A DNA stretch of 55,138 nucleotides from contig CAJULV010000021.1 of the NCBI GenBank assembly GCA_910587555.1, positions 9,961 through 65,098 of the forward strand. Reading direction: 5' to 3'. The notes below the pieces were generated by a model. That model was given only the letters and a program-made list of their open reading frames with translations, was not told the origin of the DNA and made no database searches. Of the stretch, positions 51,869 to 55,138 are shown in pieces. A program made the translations under genes and the position numbers. Numbering within the stretch: the first letter of the stretch is position 1; each line of letters begins with the position of its first letter. The stretch comes from an uncultured Acetatifactor sp. (GTDB taxonomy: Bacteria; Bacillota; Clostridia; Lachnospirales; Lachnospiraceae).

Positions 51869-53152
51869 TCACCCCCATTTGTCCGTTTCCTGCTCTATCT
51901 CAATTTCGTCTTTCCAGGTACGCCCGGACGACGCCCTGAATTCCCCGAATCCAAGGTCTTCCACCTCCACAGTCAGGCAATGCTCCGTCTTCATATGGAA
52001 ATGCAGCCTCAGCCTGGTAATCCCTTCCGACAAACCTTCCAGGACCACCCGCACCGTTACGCCGTCCCCTCCGGAAGCCTTTCCCGATTTTGCGGTACCG
52101 CTCCTGATCAGCGGCAGTACCGTAAGCACAAGTTCGTTGCCGTCCTGCAGATATACTTCCAACGTCCGCTCTGCCTCATACCAGCTGGTTCCCGCATCCA
52201 GAAGCGCGTAGTAAGACTCTTCGCCGCCGCGAAACACCTGCATACCGATATTGGACTTCAGTTTTTCGTTTCCGAGAAAAACATGGGCCTTCCCCAACTC
52301 ACCGGGACATAATTTTTCCTGCATCCCGCAGCATGCACCCTTGCTGAAGAGATTATTTCCCTGGAATACCCTCCTGCCCCTGCACAGGAAACGGAGAGAT
52401 TCCTTCATCCAGTCTCCCTGGAACCCGTCCCCAATCAGAAAAATGCTTCCGATAAGCCCTTTTCCGCAGGCATCCTGGGCAATCTCCAGCAGCGCTTCAT
52501 CCACTGCTTCCGGAAAAGCATACTCCTTCTCCTCCATATATACCACTATGGGCACGGTGCGCTTATTGGCCTCCATGCGGTATACTTTAATGCTGTCCTG
52601 CCTGTAATGGAACAGTACGGACGGATGCGTCCATAATTCCCTGGGCTGCCGAAGCATATAGCTGTAATAGCTCTCGGCATGTCCCTGAAAAAGAATCTTG
52701 TCCGCCTTGACCAGGCTCCCTTCCACTACCCGCCCCAGTACCTCCAGAATCCTTTTGTCAATCACGGGACAGGTTATCATCAACGCCGTAAGCTTCTCGC
52801 CCGTCTGAGAAAGCTGTCCCAGGCTGCGCTTGAAAAACAATGCCAGCAGCGCCGCCGGGTCGTAGCTTTCCCCTTCCACCACCACCGGCTCCCCGTCCAG
52901 CGCCATATCCAGAAGGTTCTCCACCAGAATACCCTCCTGCCTGTCCGCCGCCCGAAGGGCCTCTCTACCGTAAAACCACTGATTGACTCCATGCCGCTTA
53001 CACAGTACGGTGGGTATATGATATTTCTGCTCCCCTGCAACCTGGGAAATGGTCTCCACATCCCCGCTTCCGGAGAATGCATAACTGATCTGACAGACTT
53101 TATTTCCCAGATCATATCCGGCAATCAATTTCACACCGTTCAGAAATCCCAT
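51869..53152 (-). CDS. Hsp70/actin-fold protein (DUF5716-like), right-end cluster
   Basis: It has 427 residues. The order of motifs follows an Hsp70 nucleotide-binding domain: phosphate-1-like LIAGYDLGNKVCQISY at 8-23; ALMITCPVIDKRILEVLGRV where Hsp70 has its TVPAYF segment; ILFQGHAESYYSYML where INEPTAAALAYG would be; and adenosine-site-like GSIFLIGDGFQGDWMKESL with LFSKGACCGM. The expected phosphate-2 loop (DLGGGTFDV) is replaced by FHYRQDSIKVYRM. The C-terminal 100 residues form a strand-rich domain. From memory this matches DUF5716. ATP may bind weakly or not be hydrolysed. Confidence 0.75.
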   Translation of the reverse strand: MGFLNGVKLIAGYDLGNKVCQISYAFSGSGDVETISQVAGEQKYHIPTVLCKRHGVNQWFYGREALRAADRQEGILVENLLDMALDGEPVVVEGESYDPAALLALFFKRSLGQLSQTGEKLTALMITCPVIDKRILEVLGRVVEGSLVKADKILFQGHAESYYSYMLRQPRELWTHPSVLFHYRQDSIKVYRMEANKRTVPIVVYMEEKEYAFPEAVDEALLEIAQDACGKGLIGSIFLIGDGFQGDWMKESLRFLCRGRRVFQGNNLFSKGACCGMQEKLCPGELGKAHVFLGNEKLKSNIGMQVFRGGEESYYALLDAGTSWYEAERTLEVYLQDGNELVLTVLPLIRSGTAKSGKASGGDGVTVRVVLEGLSEGITRLRLHFHMKTEHCLTVEVEDLGFGEFRASSGRTWKDEIEIEQETDKWG

Positions 53153-53168
53153 ACTGATACCTTCCCCT

Positions 53169-55138
53169 CTACTTTAGTGTAAACAGCCTTCCGTTCAGGA
53201 AATCCCGTCTGTAGTACTCTTCCAGCAGGTCGTCCATGGTATTATAGTCCTGCATGGACCTGGCCATCGCAATATCATTGAGCAGACGGTACCTGCTGTC
53301 TTCTTCCCCTGTACCGTCTCCCTTCTGAATCGTACTGCTCTCCGTCACCTGCCCTTTCCCGTCCTGTTCCTCCACGATATAATACTGGAGGCTCTCTCCG
53401 AAAAAGAGGATGAACTCCTTAAAGAATACCCCTCCGTATGCCTCTTTCATGTATTCCGAGCGATATCCGTCAGTCTCTCCGTTTTCATTTATAAGCGTAT
53501 AATGGATGCCCGCCCTCCTCCCGGGCGTGGTGCGGTATTCGATGATCGTCTTGTCCGCCAGTTCCTGCTGGGCAGACTGGCATTCCCTGAATTTCCGGAA
53601 AAACTCCAGGTAAATCCCCTCCGATATCATTTCATCCAACAGCTTTCCTGCCAGTTTTACTGTTTCTTCGTCCATTTCGTCTTGGTTTTCCGAATAGTAT
53701 TTCAGATATGCCAGCTTACAGACCTTCTGCACCGGTTCTCCCCGGGCTTCCATGTAGCGGATTTCCCGGAATACTTCCTTCTCCATCACGCGTTCGCCCA
53801 CAAAGCAGTCGTAGGCACACTGGGCCAAAAATGCAGATTCCACCTCCACCTTCGCTCCCTGAGACAGATAGTAGAGGAAAATCCCCATCCGCTCTCCCAC
53901 AAATGCACCAGAGTACAGCATCTGCACCAGAATTCTCTCGCTGAGTTCATAGCAGTCCATGCCGAAGGCCCTGGCCGCTTTCCAGATATCCCGCATATTC
54001 CTGGTCATACCCTGGTAATACCTGCACAGATACGCCAGAACCATGTCGTCATATTTCCCCTTCTGGAATGCGTACAGTGCGGAGGCCGTCATCAGGGAAT
54101 TCTCCGCCATACCGCTTTCTTCCAACAGTACTCTGAGAAGGCGCACCAGTATCTTCGCGTCCGCAAAATAAGGCCCATACGCCTGTATCCATCTGCTTGC
54201 CAACCGGTAATTTCCCCGCAGCACCATGTATTTCAACACGGTGTCCTTCTCCGCAGCGTCCAGGGCCTCCGCCGGAACCATCTCCAGATGCGCGTCCAGG
54301 GCCTCCATCTCATCCGCTTCATAATAAAATTGCAGAAGCCTCAGATAAAGTTCTTTTTTCACAGCCTCATGGGCATAATCGGACGTCAGCACCCGCAGTT
54401 CCCGTCTCGCCAGATCGGCAGGTTCCTCCCGGCACATCCCCTCATTATCACAGAGAAAGAGTTCCAGCCCCGGCTCCACCTGTTCAAAGGGCAACAGCCA
54501 CCGGAGAAATTTCCCCGGTATCATCAGCTTCTCCAGGGTATACTCCACACTTTTGACAAAACGGCTGCCCCCTGCGTCCTCAAACACAATGGTGTAGTTA
54601 CTGCCGTAAAGCGCAACCCATGTTCGTTTTTCCGTCAATGTATATTCGGTCGGATACCTGTTGCCGGGATGATAGACATACACCTTCCGCAGCCCCTCAT
54701 TCTCCACCCGGATCAGATGGGCAAACAGAAGCTTCGAAAGCTGCCAGCCCCCCGCTCCGTCCAGCATATCCTGCCGCAGCACTCCCTGGTACAGATTGGC
54801 CAGATGCCTGTCAATACGTCCCTTCCCAATCTGCTCCATGACAAAGGCTTCTATCCGCAGCCGATATGCCTCATAAAGCTCCCCGAGCCTGTCTCTGTGC
54901 TGCCATATGTAATCGTAGAGGCAGGCACTGCGGACATAATCGAGATTGTTCTGATATGAAAAATATTTCAGCACCGATTTGGGCAGTTCTTCCGGCACGT
55001 CCGGATCCAGGGACAGAAAATAATGCTCATACAGATTGGCAATCCGCAGCTGGTTCTCCACCCCTGCCCTGTACCAGTCAAGATACTTCTTCCCTGCCCT
55101 GCCGCCCTTCACCATCAGGGTACAGATTTCCTGCAGCA
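53169..55138 (-). CDS. Very large helical-repeat protein (DUF5717-like), partial
   Basis: The frame is open to the right edge, so the N-terminus lies outside; at least 655 codons are present. The visible part is mainly pairs of helices (for example LRLLQFYYEADEMEALDAHL and LVRLLRVLLEESGMAENSLM), suggesting an alpha-solenoid, with a strand-rich patch near RTWVALYGSNYTIVFEDAGG and a C-terminal strand-rich stretch after GRRAGIHYTLINENGETDG. No catalytic motif seen. It is separated by 16 bases from the Hsp70/actin-like gene and appears to lead the operon. The likeness to DUF5717 is from memory. Confidence 0.75.
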   Translation of the reverse strand, partial: LQEICTLMVKGGRAGKKYLDWYRAGVENQLRIANLYEHYFLSLDPDVPEELPKSVLKYFSYQNNLDYVRSACLYDYIWQHRDRLGELYEAYRLRIEAFVMEQIGKGRIDRHLANLYQGVLRQDMLDGAGGWQLSKLLFAHLIRVENEGLRKVYVYHPGNRYPTEYTLTEKRTWVALYGSNYTIVFEDAGGSRFVKSVEYTLEKLMIPGKFLRWLLPFEQVEPGLELFLCDNEGMCREEPADLARRELRVLTSDYAHEAVKKELYLRLLQFYYEADEMEALDAHLEMVPAEALDAAEKDTVLKYMVLRGNYRLASRWIQAYGPYFADAKILVRLLRVLLEESGMAENSLMTASALYAFQKGKYDDMVLAYLCRYYQGMTRNMRDIWKAARAFGMDCYELSERILVQMLYSGAFVGERMGIFLYYLSQGAKVEVESAFLAQCAYDCFVGERVMEKEVFREIRYMEARGEPVQKVCKLAYLKYYSENQDEMDEETVKLAGKLLDEMISEGIYLEFFRKFRECQSAQQELADKTIIEYRTTPGRRAGIHYTLINENGETDGYRSEYMKEAYGGVFFKEFILFFGESLQYYIVEEQDGKGQVTESSTIQKGDGTGEEDSRYRLLNDIAMARSMQDYNTMDDLLEEYYRRDFLNGRLFTLK

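Noticed and set aside
53502..54959. 485-codon plus-strand open frame
   Set aside because: Antisense of the large helical protein. Composition is shadow-like and no start context exists.

Overview
The window looks like chromosomal DNA from an anaerobic Firmicute of the Lachnospiraceae type (Clostridia). Signs are the pta-ackA acetate pair, the UPF0237 (ACT)/UPF0210 pair, a DUF1292 protein, a PolA that has lost its 3'-5' exonuclease motifs, strong AGGAGG-type ribosome sites, and a right-end cluster resembling the Clostridia-restricted DUF5716/DUF5717 families. The species cannot be named from this sequence. No rRNA, tRNA, CRISPR array or prophage was seen.

Layout. 1-1870 is a decayed accessory patch: a 19/38-bp tandem array, a frameshifted histidine phosphatase, a truncated AAA ATPase and a GNAT stub. 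1870-13200 is mostly metabolic: an orphan MoxR ATPase, metF, serC-serA, a cell-wall L,D-transpeptidase and a branched-chain amino acid cluster (leuB-ilvD-HD protein-ilvB). 13300-15010 holds an orphan barstar-like gene and a solitary tyrosine recombinase. 15085-22556 carries tgt-yajC, aroC, a lactonase-type beta-propeller, a Cys-rich repeat protein, a GH13 debranching-enzyme homologue with no catalytic residues, and a DUF1292 gene. 22599-32221 has a UvrD-like helicase, gltX, a membrane-anchored C39-like peptidase, pta-ackA and tmcAL.

32245-36674 is another accessory patch: a propeller plus solute-binding lipoprotein, an IS1182-like transposase remnant, a small Cys-containing gene with an in-frame TAG, and an XRE membrane regulator next to a small secreted protein. 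36830-49670 returns to core genes: UPF0210 and ACT proteins, a WalJ-like hydrolase, coaE, polA, a zinc-finger membrane protein, metY, purC, a PurF homologue lacking the nucleophile cysteine, and purB. 49827 to the right edge is a four-gene cluster of a two-TM coiled-coil protein, a TPR-like protein, an Hsp70/actin-fold protein with an eroded phosphate-2 loop, and a very large helical protein cut by the window edge.

The core genes cover one-carbon and serine supply (metF, serC, serA), purine synthesis (purC, purB), methionine synthesis (metY), branched-chain amino acids and fermentative ATP formation (pta-ackA). The least explained material is the right-end cluster, the two pseudo-enzymes (GH13 and PurF-like), a palindrome present in three copies beginning GTAACAGTTCA, and two arrays with a 38-bp period at opposite ends of the window.
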